Source: Streptomyces viridiviolaceus
GTDB lineage: Bacteria > Actinomycetota > Actinomycetes > Streptomycetales > Streptomycetaceae
Reading direction: 5' to 3'
Length of the DNA stretch: 64,000 nucleotides
Assembly (NCBI RefSeq): GCF_014650995.1
Contig: NZ_BMWA01000009.1
Span: forward strand, 45,512 to 109,511
The notes below the pieces were generated by a model. It was given only the letters and a program-made list of their open reading frames with translations, ran no database searches and was not told the DNA's origin. Positions 8,079-15,757 of this stretch are shown piece after piece. Each line of letters starts with the position of its first letter. The first letter of the stretch is position 1. A program made the position numbers and the translations under genes.

Positions 8079-8180
8079 GCCGTGCGGGGCCGCGTCCGTG
8101 CCGTGAGCTGCACGAGCGGGCCGGGTCGACGAGGGCCACGTCGGGCACGCCGTCGCAGACCGGCGTGAAGTGCGCGGTTG
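8035..8180. repeat. Right direct repeat of the amide island
   Basis: Second copy (146 bp) of the sequence at 4668-4804, in the same orientation, with one 9-bp insertion and scattered substitutions. Its first 44 bases form the better hairpin of the two copies. Confidence 0.85.
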
Positions 8181-8196
8181 CCGGTGTCGTCTCAGG

Positions 8197-9420
8197 TCAC
8201 TGGTCCGTGGCCGTGGGTTCCGGCAGGACGTCCGGACGCGTACCGGGGAGGGCCGACCGCCGTTCCGCCTGCCTGCCCAGCGCCGCGAGGGTCAGGGTCA
8301 CGGTGACCGATCCGGCGGCCATCAGCGTCATCGCCGTGGCAGGGGAGGCCAGTTGGGCCAGCGTGCCCGCGAGGACGGCGCCGACGCCCTGCAGGGCGGC
8401 CATGCCGGTGGTGTGCAGGCCGAGGGCCTGGCCGGCGAGGTCGTCGGGGGTGAGGGACATCAGGCGTTCCTGCAGCACCAGGCTCGCGGCGAAGCCGACG
8501 GAGGCGACGGTGACGGCCACGGCCGACAGCGCCACGCCCGGCCGCAGGACGAAGAACAGGTAGGGGACCGCCAGCAGCAGGCGCAGCGGCGTGGCGAGAC
8601 GGCGGCGCAACGCGGGCGGTACCAGGCGGCCCACCGCCAGGTCGCCCGCGAACATGCCCAGTGCCCCGCACGCGTACAGGGTGCCGGCGGCTTCGGGGGC
8701 GTAGGAGACGTAGAGCGAATCGCTGCCGACGATGAGGCCGTTGGGCACCCACAGGCCCAGGTAGGTCAGGCGGCGGGGGCGCGAGGACCACAGGAGGGCG
8801 TTGGTGCGCCAGGTCGCCGAGACGGACGGGCGGCCGGAGGAGCGCGGCGGCCGGGCGGTGAGGCCGAGGCGGGTGACGAGGGCGGACGTCAGGTAGAGCG
8901 CCGCCGCGAGGAGCAGGCAGGTCCGTGGGGACAGGAGCATCAGCAGTACGCCGCCCGTCGCGAAGCCGGCCATCTGCGTCAGGCCCCAGAGCATGTTGAA
9001 CACCGAACGTCCAAGGACGTAGCCGTCCTTGGACAGGATCTCGTTCAGCAGCCCTCCGCGCACCCCGCCGCCCAGCGAGGCGACCAGGCCCTGCAGGAGC
9101 ACGACGGTGAAGACCGCCCAGACCGGCAGGCCGGGCAGCGCCAGCACCACCGTGCCGGCCGCGAAGGCGAGGGCGATGCCGGACAGGACCGCGCGTGGCG
9201 CAAGGCGGTCGGCGCCCGAGAGCAGGAACGCGCCCCCCAGCAGCTGCGCCAACTGCGGGCCGAACATGCTCACCGCCGACAGGAACGGGGAGCCGGTGGC
9301 CCGGTGGACCAGTGTGGCGAGGGCCAGACCGCCGACCGTCTGGGCCGCGGCGAAGGTGGCGAAGGAGAGCAGGAACGGGGTGAACTCCGGGGTGCGGAAC
9401 AGGGAGCGGTAGCTGCGCAT
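8197..9420 (-). CDS. MFS transporter
   Basis: 407 residues with about twelve hydrophobic helices beginning FTPFLLSFATFAAAQTVGGLALATLVH. The loop after helix 2 and the middle region LRRRLATPLRLLL are typical of the macrolide-efflux/EntS-like MFS_3 group. It is a membrane exporter with unknown substrate. It is transcribed divergently from an ArsR-like regulator across 69 bp that contains an inverted repeat, so expression is probably controlled by that regulator. It ends shortly before the island's right repeat. Confidence 0.85.
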   Translation of the reverse strand: MRSYRSLFRTPEFTPFLLSFATFAAAQTVGGLALATLVHRATGSPFLSAVSMFGPQLAQLLGGAFLLSGADRLAPRAVLSGIALAFAAGTVVLALPGLPVWAVFTVVLLQGLVASLGGGVRGGLLNEILSKDGYVLGRSVFNMLWGLTQMAGFATGGVLLMLLSPRTCLLLAAALYLTSALVTRLGLTARPPRSSGRPSVSATWRTNALLWSSRPRRLTYLGLWVPNGLIVGSDSLYVSYAPEAAGTLYACGALGMFAGDLAVGRLVPPALRRRLATPLRLLLAVPYLFFVLRPGVALSAVAVTVASVGFAASLVLQERLMSLTPDDLAGQALGLHTTGMAALQGVGAVLAGTLAQLASPATAMTLMAAGSVTVTLTLAALGRQAERRSALPGTRPDVLPEPTATDQ

Positions 9421-9460
9421 GCGGAGAAGTCTCGGAGCCGCCCGGGGGCCGTGTTTACTG

Positions 9461-9478
9461 TTTCGCCGACACGCGAAA
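9461..9478. promoter_or_regulatory. Candidate operator between MFS and ArsR-like genes
   Basis: Perfect inverted repeat TTTCGC-N6-GCGAAA in the 69-bp divergent gap, directly before the regulator's ATG. Its position suits autoregulation and control of the transporter. No biochemical motif match is known to me. Confidence 0.45.
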
Positions 9479-9489
9479 GGTCATCACGC

Positions 9490-10500
9490 ATGGGCTTGTG
9501 GCAGATCGACACCGACACCCTCGCCCGCAGCCGATTCGTGCTCTCGCCGTTCGCCGAGACCTTCGCGAGCCTGAAGCTGCTGCACGCGGGGACCGGTGCC
9601 CATCCGGGCGAGGAGGCCTGGCTGCGCGCGCACCTGCCCGGCTACCGCGCGCGCCTCGCGGCCGACCCGGTGGACGCACAGCTCGTGCGGGCGGCCCTCG
9701 GCACGTCCTGGATCGCCGACTTCTTCTGCCCCACCTCGTGCGTCGGGGAGAGCTTCGAGGAGACCGTGGCCCGGGTGCGGGCGGCCGGGGCCGGTGAGGC
9801 ACGGGACGACCTGCGCGTGTCCCTGCGGGGCCCGCTCCCCGCCGCCCTGGAGCGGGACGACCTGCCCGGGCGGGCGACCGCGCTCCTGACGTACGTGTGG
9901 GAGCAGACCGTACGGCCGTACTGGAAGCGACGGCGGCGCGTCCTGGAGGCCGACGTGGTCGCGCGGACCGCGCGGGTGAACCAGGGCGGCTGGGCTGCCG
10001 TGCTGGACTCGCTGCGGCCGGGGACGACACGGTGGCTCGGGGAGAGCCGTTTCCAGGTCAACCTGAACGCGTATCCGCCCCGGGAGATCGCCGCCGGGGC
10101 CGAGCTGCTGTTCATGCCGGTCACGCCGAGGACGAGCTGGGTGTCGTGGGAGGGGCGGGAGCGGTACGCCGTCGTCTACCCGTGTCTGGGGGTGCTCGCC
10201 GAGGAGCCCGGCCGGCGGCCCGTTCCGGCCGGGCTCGGGGCGCTCGTCGGGACCGCGCGGGCCGGACTGCTGGTACTGCTGGGCACGCCCATGAGCACGA
10301 CCCAGCTGGTCGCCGTGACCGGGCAGGGGCTGGGGTCGGTGGGCCGGCACCTGCGGGTGCTGCTGGACGCGGGGCTGGTGGAGCGGCGGCGGGCCGGACG
10401 GTCGGTGCTGTACGTGCGGACCGCGGCCGGGGAGGTGCTCGTGGAGGCGTCTGGGGCCGGTACCGGCGACCGGGGAGCCGGAACCGGGGGACACCGGTGA
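9490..10500 (+). CDS. ArsR-like winged-helix transcriptional regulator (DUF5937 type)
   Basis: 336 residues. The long N-terminal part (about 1-230) is a Streptomyces-specific effector region with FAETFASLKLLHAG, and a conserved ELLFMPVTPRTSW-like strand. The C-terminal winged helix (about 245-315) reads LLVLLGTPMSTTQLVAVTGQGLGSVGRHLRVL, with the ArsR recognition helix, followed by AGLVERRRAGRSVLYVRT. It is a cytoplasmic DNA-binding protein, probably controlling the divergent MFS gene. The ATG start is placed where similarity begins and clears the operator-like repeat. Confidence 0.83.
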   Translation: MGLWQIDTDTLARSRFVLSPFAETFASLKLLHAGTGAHPGEEAWLRAHLPGYRARLAADPVDAQLVRAALGTSWIADFFCPTSCVGESFEETVARVRAAGAGEARDDLRVSLRGPLPAALERDDLPGRATALLTYVWEQTVRPYWKRRRRVLEADVVARTARVNQGGWAAVLDSLRPGTTRWLGESRFQVNLNAYPPREIAAGAELLFMPVTPRTSWVSWEGRERYAVVYPCLGVLAEEPGRRPVPAGLGALVGTARAGLLVLLGTPMSTTQLVAVTGQGLGSVGRHLRVLLDAGLVERRRAGRSVLYVRTAAGEVLVEASGAGTGDRGAGTGGHR

Positions 10501-10562
10501 CCCGAGGCGGAGATGTGCCGGGGCGGGGCACGGGCGGCCCGACCCCGTGCGAACGCCTCGGG
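10501..10562. terminator. Possible convergent terminator
   Basis: CCCGAGGCG (10501-10509) is matched by CGCCTCGGG (10554-10562), and GTGCC/GGCAC lies inside. This long imperfect hairpin fills the gap between two convergent genes. The stem is spaced widely, so this is only a candidate. Confidence 0.35.
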
Positions 10563-10608
10563 CGCGGAGCGCGACGAGGATCCCGCCGGTCCCGCGACCG
10601 GTCGCCGG

Positions 10609-11343
10609 TCACAGATCGGCGTTCGACCACGCGTCCGGGCGGGGCGCCAGCACCGCGGACACCACCGCGTCCGACGAAGCCATGACGTCGGCCACGAAAC
10701 GCAGACGTCCGACGCCGAGCCGGCGCAGTGCCGGGCCGTGGTCGGCGGCGACGACGAGGGAGGCCGCGAGGAGGGGAAGCCGCCACAGGGCCATCACCGT
10801 TCGGCGCACGGGGCGGGGGAGTTCCGCCAGCGAGGCGTGCAGTCGCTCGCAGTGGAACGGGACGTGGCGCTGCTCGTCGGACAGGATGCGTCCCGCCACC
10901 TCCGACGTGAGCGGGTCCCGGGTGCCGTCGCGCAGGGCGCGGTAGTAACGCAGCGCCACCACCTCCGCGATCATCAGCACCAGCAGCTCCAGGCGCAGGC
11001 CCATCAGGCGCCGCAGCCGTACGAAGGCCGTGTCGCTCCAGTGGCCGGTGAGGGTGGGCATGCCGCCGGCGGCCAGCAGCCCGGCGAGCAGGCGGGCGTG
11101 GTTCTGTTCCTCGGCGACGAACAGCCGGACCGCCCGCGCGTAGTCGGCGTCGCCGGCCCGGTCCGCTTTGCCGACGAGGTTCGCTCCGTCGCCGTCCTCG
11201 CCCACCTGGAAGCGCTGAACACTGGCCCACACCGCCGGATGCAGGGTCGCTCCCCGCCCCCAGTCCGGGTCCCCCTGGGCGTGCCTGCGCTCCCGCTCGT
11301 CCTCGAACCGCCGTGACCACTTGGCGAACCCGTCCGCACGCAC
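10609..11343 (-). CDS. Ferritin-like di-iron domain protein
   Basis: About 244 residues. Paired acidic/histidine motifs AEEQNHARLL and SDEQRHVPFH, on helices about 80 residues apart, fit the ExxH ligands of a ferritin-like di-iron four-helix bundle. Helices between them are hydrophobic (RLELLVLMIAEVVALRYY). Role and substrate are unknown; an oxygenase or an iron-dependent membrane-associated enzyme is conceivable. GTG at 11343 follows AGGGG by 8 bases and is preferred; GTG at 11373 lies inside a 31-bp inverted repeat. Confidence 0.75.
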   Translation of the reverse strand: MRADGFAKWSRRFEDERERRHAQGDPDWGRGATLHPAVWASVQRFQVGEDGDGANLVGKADRAGDADYARAVRLFVAEEQNHARLLAGLLAAGGMPTLTGHWSDTAFVRLRRLMGLRLELLVLMIAEVVALRYYRALRDGTRDPLTSEVAGRILSDEQRHVPFHCERLHASLAELPRPVRRTVMALWRLPLLAASLVVAADHGPALRRLGVGRLRFVADVMASSDAVVSAVLAPRPDAWSNADL

Positions 11344-11355
11344 CCCGTCGACCCC

Positions 11356-11386
11356 TCTCCGAGGCACGGCCACCGTGCCTCGGAGA
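11356..11386. promoter_or_regulatory. Perfect 14-bp inverted repeat at the ferritin-like gene start
   Basis: TCTCCGAGGCACGG and CCGTGCCTCGGAGA flank a 3-base centre (CCA). It sits immediately upstream of the preferred start of the ferritin-like gene. It may be an operator, an mRNA hairpin controlling translation, or the terminator of unannotated transcription. Confidence 0.5.
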
Positions 11387-11484
11387 AGGACGACGCCGAC
11401 GGGCGCAGAACCGTTCCACCACCGCCTGGCGCTCCCGCGTTCACCGGGCAGGGAAGCCGCGGGGCCTCGCCGGCCCGGAAACGG

Positions 11485-11826
11485 TCAGGCCCGCGAGGGC
11501 TCGCGCCGCCGGCCGCGCAGCGCCCTCAGCGTCGCCCCCAGCGCCAGCGACTGGACCAGGGCCGACACCAACAGGCCGCCGGCGAAGAACCACGCCGGTG
11601 CGTCGGCCGCCCAGGCCGACTCGCCGAGCCAGGCCACGAAGCCGAATGCCGGGAAGGTGAAGAGGGCCGGCCAGACCCAGACGAGCGAGCCCTCCGCGGT
11701 GTCCGACCACAGCGGTTCCGCAGCGGCGACCGCGACGGCGGTGCCGACCAGGGCGAGGTAGAGCGCCGAGGCGGGGTTGGCGAAGGTGAGACGGGCGAGC
11801 GTGCGTATCGGGCGGTCGGCTTTCAT
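11485..11826 (-). CDS. Small membrane protein, SCO4225 type
   Basis: 113 residues with three hydrophobic segments: LTFANPASALYLALVGTAVAVAA, WVWPALFTFPAFGFVAWLG and PAWFFAGGLLVSALVQSLALGATL. The protein ends in a basic tail, RGRRREPSRA, on the cytoplasmic side. It corresponds by position and pattern to the SCO4225 membrane protein family of Streptomyces, whose function is unknown. ATG of MKADRPIRT was chosen; upstream codons in frame do not look coding. Confidence 0.75.
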   Translation of the reverse strand: MKADRPIRTLARLTFANPASALYLALVGTAVAVAAAEPLWSDTAEGSLVWVWPALFTFPAFGFVAWLGESAWAADAPAWFFAGGLLVSALVQSLALGATLRALRGRRREPSRA

Positions 11827-11980
11827 CGGTACTCCCCGTGGTTCGTGGTCCTGATCCCATGGTCGAGCGGCTCGGAGGCCACGTCGTGAGTACCCGTACT
11901 CAGCTCGCCACGACCACGTACGGAGATGCAGGACCACGTACGGCCGGACACGTACGGGGAGGGAACAGCCGCCCGGCGCG

Positions 11981-12229
11981 TCAGACGGACAGCGGCACCT
12001 CGTGGATCTCGTCCGCCTTGTGCCCCGAGCGCTCGTGGATGCGCTGGACCGCCTCGGCGGACGGGCCCTCGGAGAGGCAGTAGACCGTGCCGGACTCCGG
12101 GTCCGCCCACGCCCTCTCGAAGTGCACGTTCTCCTCCTTCTCGATGGCGAGATCGGCCTGGTGGGCCTGGTGGAGCTGGTCGGCCGTGATGCCCTGCATG
12201 CCGTGATGGACGTCCATGAAGTGAGCCAT
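11981..12229 (-). CDS. Nickel-binding DUF4242 protein, SCO4226 type
   Basis: 82 residues, the same length as S. coelicolor SCO4226, which has been characterised as a nickel-responsive, nickel-binding protein. It starts MAHFMDVHHGMQGITADQ and contains HFERAWADPESGTVYCLSEGPS, the DUF4242 ferredoxin-like (alpha+beta dimeric barrel) pattern. The histidines in the first ten residues are likely ligands. It is cytosolic and sits next to a Cys-rich peptide and phoU. The metal identity is inferred from the homologue, not from this sequence. Confidence 0.85.
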   Translation of the reverse strand: MAHFMDVHHGMQGITADQLHQAHQADLAIEKEENVHFERAWADPESGTVYCLSEGPSAEAVQRIHERSGHKADEIHEVPLSV

Positions 12230-12308
12230 GGTGTCGCACCCCCTTCCGGGTCGTACGTCCATGCTGCGCCCGTACGGCGGGCGCGGCGACCCCTGCCGGG
12301 CGTACGGC

Positions 12309-12341
12309 GAAGGGCCCCGGCGCGCGCTGCCGGGGCCCTTC
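12309..12341. terminator. Terminator between the Cys-rich peptide and SCO4226-type genes
   Basis: Perfect 13-bp inverted repeat GAAGGGCCCCGGC / GCCGGGGCCCTTC with a 7-base loop. It follows the minus-strand Cys-rich peptide gene, so the nickel-protein gene downstream must have its own promoter. Confidence 0.75.
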
Positions 12342-12354
12342 GTGTCGTACGTCG

Positions 12355-12510
12355 TCAGCCGCACTGGCAGGGGTTGCCCGACTGGCAGCCGCAGCCGCAG
12401 CCCGAGCCGCAGCCGCACGCGGCGATCAGGGGCAGCTTCCCGATGTCGGTGGGCTGCTCGGTCGGACGTTCCTGCGCGGGGTCGGGCGTGGTGGTGGGGG
12501 AATCGGCCAT
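12355..12510 (-). CDS. 51-residue Cys-rich C-terminus peptide
   Basis: A small protein starting MADSPTTTPDPAQERP, polar and Pro-rich for 25 residues. A Gly/Cys tail follows with seven cysteines in about twenty residues (ACGCGSGCGCGC...PCQCG). The tail resembles metallothionein-like or post-translationally modified Cys peptides, but no family is recognised. A GGAGG-type ribosome site (GAGGGACCC) precedes the ATG. It has its own downstream terminator. Neighbours are a nickel-binding protein and PhoU, so metal binding is the simplest guess. Confidence 0.6.
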   Translation of the reverse strand: MADSPTTTPDPAQERPTEQPTDIGKLPLIAACGCGSGCGCGCQSGNPCQCG

Positions 12511-12628
12511 GGGTCCCTCCTCGAGGCTGGTGCCGGTGCACCTGTGTCCATTGGATGCCCCGGGGCGTGGTCGCATCAACGGCGCACAGAGGCGTTCACG
12601 CGCGCCCCGCCACAGGCGCCCCCGCCCG

Positions 12629-13318
12629 TCAGGCGCCCTCGACCTGCGTCACCGGCTGGATGTCCGCCTGGAGCTCGTCCGCGTGCTCGCCCGTGACCAG
12701 GTACACCACGCGCTTGGCGACCGCGACGGCGTGGTCGGCGTAGCGCTCGTAGTAGCGGCCCAGGAGGGTGACGTCCACGGCCGTCTCGATGCCGTGCTTC
12801 CAGCGGTCGTCCATCAGGTGCTGGAAGAGGGTGCGGTGCAGGAGGTCCATCGCGTCGTCGTCCTGCTCCAGCTGCAGCGCCAGGTCGACGTCCTTGGTGG
12901 TGATCACCTCGGCGGCCTTGGCCATCAGGCGCTGGGCGAGCTGGCCCATCTCCAGGATGGTGGCGTGCAGGTCGTGCGGCACCGCGCGGTCCGGGTAGCG
13001 CAGCCGGGCCAGCTTGGCCACGTGCTGGGCCAGGTCGCCCGACCGCTCCAGGTCGGCCGACATGCGCAGCGAGGTGACGACGATGCGCAGGTCCGTCGCC
13101 ACCGGCTGCTGCCGGGCCAGCAGGGTTATCGCCCGGGCCTCCAGGTCGTGCTGGAGTTCGTCGACCTTCTGGTCGGCCTCGATCACGCTCTCGGCCAGCT
13201 TCAGGTCGGAGTCCAGGATGGCGGTCGTGGCGCGCCCGATCGCCGAGCCGACCAGCCGGGCCATTTCCACCAGTCCGTCGCCGATCGAGTCAAGTTCCTC
13301 GTGGTACGCGTCCCGCAT
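12629..13318 (-). CDS. phoU: Phosphate signalling protein PhoU
   Basis: 229 residues forming two three-helix bundles. The family pattern starts MRDAYHEELDSIGDGLVEMARL, and the metal-binding acidic motifs appear as EADQKVDELQHDLE and LEQDDDAMDLLH. PhoU represses the PhoR-PhoP response when phosphate is plentiful by linking the Pst transporter to the kinase. It is divergent from phoR across 200 bp containing a PHO box, so it is probably PhoP-regulated. The length is usual for the family. Confidence 0.95.
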   Translation of the reverse strand: MRDAYHEELDSIGDGLVEMARLVGSAIGRATTAILDSDLKLAESVIEADQKVDELQHDLEARAITLLARQQPVATDLRIVVTSLRMSADLERSGDLAQHVAKLARLRYPDRAVPHDLHATILEMGQLAQRLMAKAAEVITTKDVDLALQLEQDDDAMDLLHRTLFQHLMDDRWKHGIETAVDVTLLGRYYERYADHAVAVAKRVVYLVTGEHADELQADIQPVTQVEGA

Positions 13319-13412
13319 CAGGGTTCCTCTCGTACGTCCTTTTGGGGGTTCGCACCCCTTGCTTCACCCCCACGCTTCCACGTTCCGGCCCGTACGCGTC
13401 CGTTTCCGGCAC

Positions 13413-13445
13413 CCCAAATGAACCATCACTGGCCCCAAGGTGAAC
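13413..13445 (-). promoter_or_regulatory. PHO box in the phoU-phoR divergent region
   Basis: On the minus strand three 11-bp direct-repeat units follow one another: GTTCACCTTGG, GGCCAGTGATG (degenerate) and GTTCATTTGGG. The outer two fit the Streptomyces PhoP unit (GTTCA followed by pyrimidines, then a G-rich end). The site lies about 75 bp from the phoR start and 95 bp from phoU, consistent with autoregulation of both. Confidence 0.85.
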
Positions 13446-13518
13446 TCTGGGCGACGAGTGTTCGAGCTCGCACCCCGATGGCTGGGGCGGGGCCCCCGGC
13501 CATGCCTAACCTGGACGC

Positions 13519-14967
13519 ATGGACGTGAACGCGGCGGTCGCCGCAGCGGCAGCGATCGCCGGAGTGCTCACCGGCGTCATCGCCATGCTGGCGTTCCGCT
13601 GGAGCGAACGCGAGCAGAACCGGCCCACGCGGACGTCCCTGCACACCGATCCGGTGCTCCCGCCGGGCGTGGACACCGTCCTGTCGGTGCTCCGGTCCTC
13701 CGCCGTCGTCCTCGACGAGGCCGACGCGGTGGTCAAGGCCAGCTCGGCGGCGTACGCCCTCGGCCTGGTCCGGGGCGGCAAGCTCGCGGTCGAGCCCATG
13801 CTGCAGATGGCCCGGGACACCAGGCGGGACGGGGAGATACGACAGGTCGAGCTGGACCTGCCGAGGCGCGGGAACGGGCGGGGAGAGGCCCTGGCCGTCT
13901 CCGCGCGCGTCGCGCCCCTGGGCTCCCGGCTCGTGCTCCTGCTCGTCGAGGACCTCACCGAGGCCCGCCGCATCGAGGCCGTACGACGCGACTTCGTCGC
14001 CAACGTGAGCCACGAGCTGAAGACGCCCGTGGGCGCGCTGTCCCTGCTCTCCGAGGCCGTCATGGACGCCTCCGACGACCCCGAGGCCGTGGAGCGCTTC
14101 GCCGGGCGGATGCAGATCGAGGCGACCCGGCTGACCAACCTGGTGCAGGAGCTGATCGACCTCTCCCGGGTCCAGAACGACGACCCGCTGGAGGACGCCG
14201 AGCCGGTCCGCGTCGACGAACTGGTCGCCGAGGCCATCGACCGCTGCCGGCACGCGGCCGGCACCAAGCAGATCACCATGGCCGCCGGCGGCACCGCCGA
14301 CCTGCACGTCACCGGCAACCGGGGCCAGCTCGCCGCCGCCCTCGGCAACCTCGTCGAGAACGCCGTCAACTACTCGCCCGCCCGCACCCGCGTCGGCATC
14401 GCCGCCCGCCGCGTCGGCGCGCCCGGCGGCGACATGATCGAGATCGCCGTGACCGACCAGGGCATCGGCATCTCCGACAAGGACAAGGAGCGCATCTTCG
14501 AGCGCTTCTACCGCGTCGACCCGGCCCGTTCCCGGGCCACCGGAGGCACCGGCCTCGGTCTTGCGATCGTCAAGCACGTGGTCGCCTCGCACGGCGGGGA
14601 AGTCACGGTGTGGAGCGCCGAGGGCCAGGGTTCCACCTTCACCCTGCGGCTGCCGGAGACGGGCACGGCCCGCGCCGGCGACCGCGCCCAGCAGCGGACC
14701 GCGCCAGGCGCCTACGCGGATCACCTGCAGCCCGTGGATCACGCCGACCACGAAGACCACCACGACCACACAGACCACGACGATCACGCGGAGCACGCCG
14801 ATCAGGAGGCTTCCGCGGATCGCTCCGATCACGCCGAGCGCGCAGAGCACGAGGACCGTGCCGAGCGTGCGGGTCTCAACGGTGCGACCCGGCGGTCCAC
14901 CCGCACCTCTCCCACCCCCCATACATCCCCGTACGAAACGCTTCCCGCCCCGGAGGTCCTTCCGTGA
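13519..14967 (+). CDS. phoR: Phosphate sensor histidine kinase PhoR with His-rich tail
   Basis: 482 residues. One membrane helix (about 5-26) is followed by a degenerate PAS region (about 45-150). The HisKA motif NVSHELKTP has the phospho-acceptor at His165. The HATPase domain shows NLVENAVNYS (about 278), DQGIGISDKD and TGGTGLGLAIVKH. PhoR phosphorylates PhoP when phosphate is low. The kinase core ends near residue 392; an extra tail of about 85 residues follows with eleven His in DHADHEDHHDH-type spacing. The stop overlaps the phoP GTG by 4 bases. Confidence 0.95.
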   Translation: MDVNAAVAAAAAIAGVLTGVIAMLAFRWSEREQNRPTRTSLHTDPVLPPGVDTVLSVLRSSAVVLDEADAVVKASSAAYALGLVRGGKLAVEPMLQMARDTRRDGEIRQVELDLPRRGNGRGEALAVSARVAPLGSRLVLLLVEDLTEARRIEAVRRDFVANVSHELKTPVGALSLLSEAVMDASDDPEAVERFAGRMQIEATRLTNLVQELIDLSRVQNDDPLEDAEPVRVDELVAEAIDRCRHAAGTKQITMAAGGTADLHVTGNRGQLAAALGNLVENAVNYSPARTRVGIAARRVGAPGGDMIEIAVTDQGIGISDKDKERIFERFYRVDPARSRATGGTGLGLAIVKHVVASHGGEVTVWSAEGQGSTFTLRLPETGTARAGDRAQQRTAPGAYADHLQPVDHADHEDHHDHTDHDDHAEHADQEASADRSDHAERAEHEDRAERAGLNGATRRSTRTSPTPHTSPYETLPAPEVLP

Positions 14968-15644
14968 CCCGAGTGCTCGTCGTCGAGGACGAGGAGTCCT
15001 TCTCCGACGCCCTGTCGTACATGCTCCGCAAGGAGGGCTTCGAGGTCGCCGTCGCGACCACGGGCCCCGACGGACTCGACGAGTTCGAGCGCAACGGCGC
15101 CGACCTCGTCCTCCTCGACCTGATGCTGCCCGGACTGCCGGGCACCGAGGTGTGCCGTCAGCTGCGCGGCCGCTCCAACGTTCCCGTGATCATGGTCACC
15201 GCCAAGGACAGCGAGATCGACAAGGTCGTCGGCCTGGAGATAGGGGCGGACGACTACGTCACCAAGCCCTTCTCCTCGCGCGAGCTGGTCGCCCGCATCC
15301 GGGCCGTCCTGCGCCGCCGCGGCGAGCCGGAGGAGGTGACCCCCGCCGCGCTGGAGGCCGGGCCCGTCCGCATGGACGTCGACCGGCACGTGGTGACCGT
15401 CGGCGGCACCAAGGTCGACCTGCCGCTGAAGGAGTTCGACCTGCTGGAGATGCTGCTGCGCAACGCCGGCCGTGTGCTGACCCGCATGCAGCTCATCGAC
15501 CGGGTGTGGGGCGCCGACTACGTCGGTGACACCAAGACCCTCGACGTTCACGTCAAGCGGCTGCGCGCCAAGATCGAGCCCGACCCGGGCGCGCCGCGCT
15601 ACCTGGTGACGGTGCGGGGCCTCGGCTACAAGTTCGAGCCGTAG
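14964..15644 (+). CDS. phoP: Phosphate response regulator PhoP
   Basis: 226 residues, OmpR/PhoB class. The receiver domain begins MTRVLVVEDEESF; the phospho-acceptor Asp (about 52) is in LVLLDLMLPG, with conserved Thr in MVTAKD and Lys in YVTKPF. The C-terminal winged helix includes LPLKEFDLLEMLL and DTKTLDVHVKRLRAKIE. It binds PHO boxes and controls phosphate scavenging and, in Streptomyces, antibiotic onset. GTG is coupled to the phoR stop (GTGA). A strong terminator follows. Confidence 0.97.
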   Translation: MTRVLVVEDEESFSDALSYMLRKEGFEVAVATTGPDGLDEFERNGADLVLLDLMLPGLPGTEVCRQLRGRSNVPVIMVTAKDSEIDKVVGLEIGADDYVTKPFSSRELVARIRAVLRRRGEPEEVTPAALEAGPVRMDVDRHVVTVGGTKVDLPLKEFDLLEMLLRNAGRVLTRMQLIDRVWGADYVGDTKTLDVHVKRLRAKIEPDPGAPRYLVTVRGLGYKFEP

Positions 15645-15670
15645 ACCGGCATCTGATACCGCGGCACAAG

Positions 15671-15705
15671 GAAGGGCGGGACCTCTTCGTGAGGTCCCGC
15701 CCTTC
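15671..15705. terminator. Terminator behind phoRP
   Basis: Perfect 15-bp stem GAAGGGCGGGACCTC / GAGGTCCCGCCCTTC with a TTCGT loop, 26 bases after the phoP stop and just before the end of a convergent lipoprotein gene. It can act in both directions. Confidence 0.88.
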
Positions 15706-15757
15706 CTTCGGTACGTCCTTCGGTACGCCCCGGGGCGCGTCAGGCCGCGCGTCCGGC

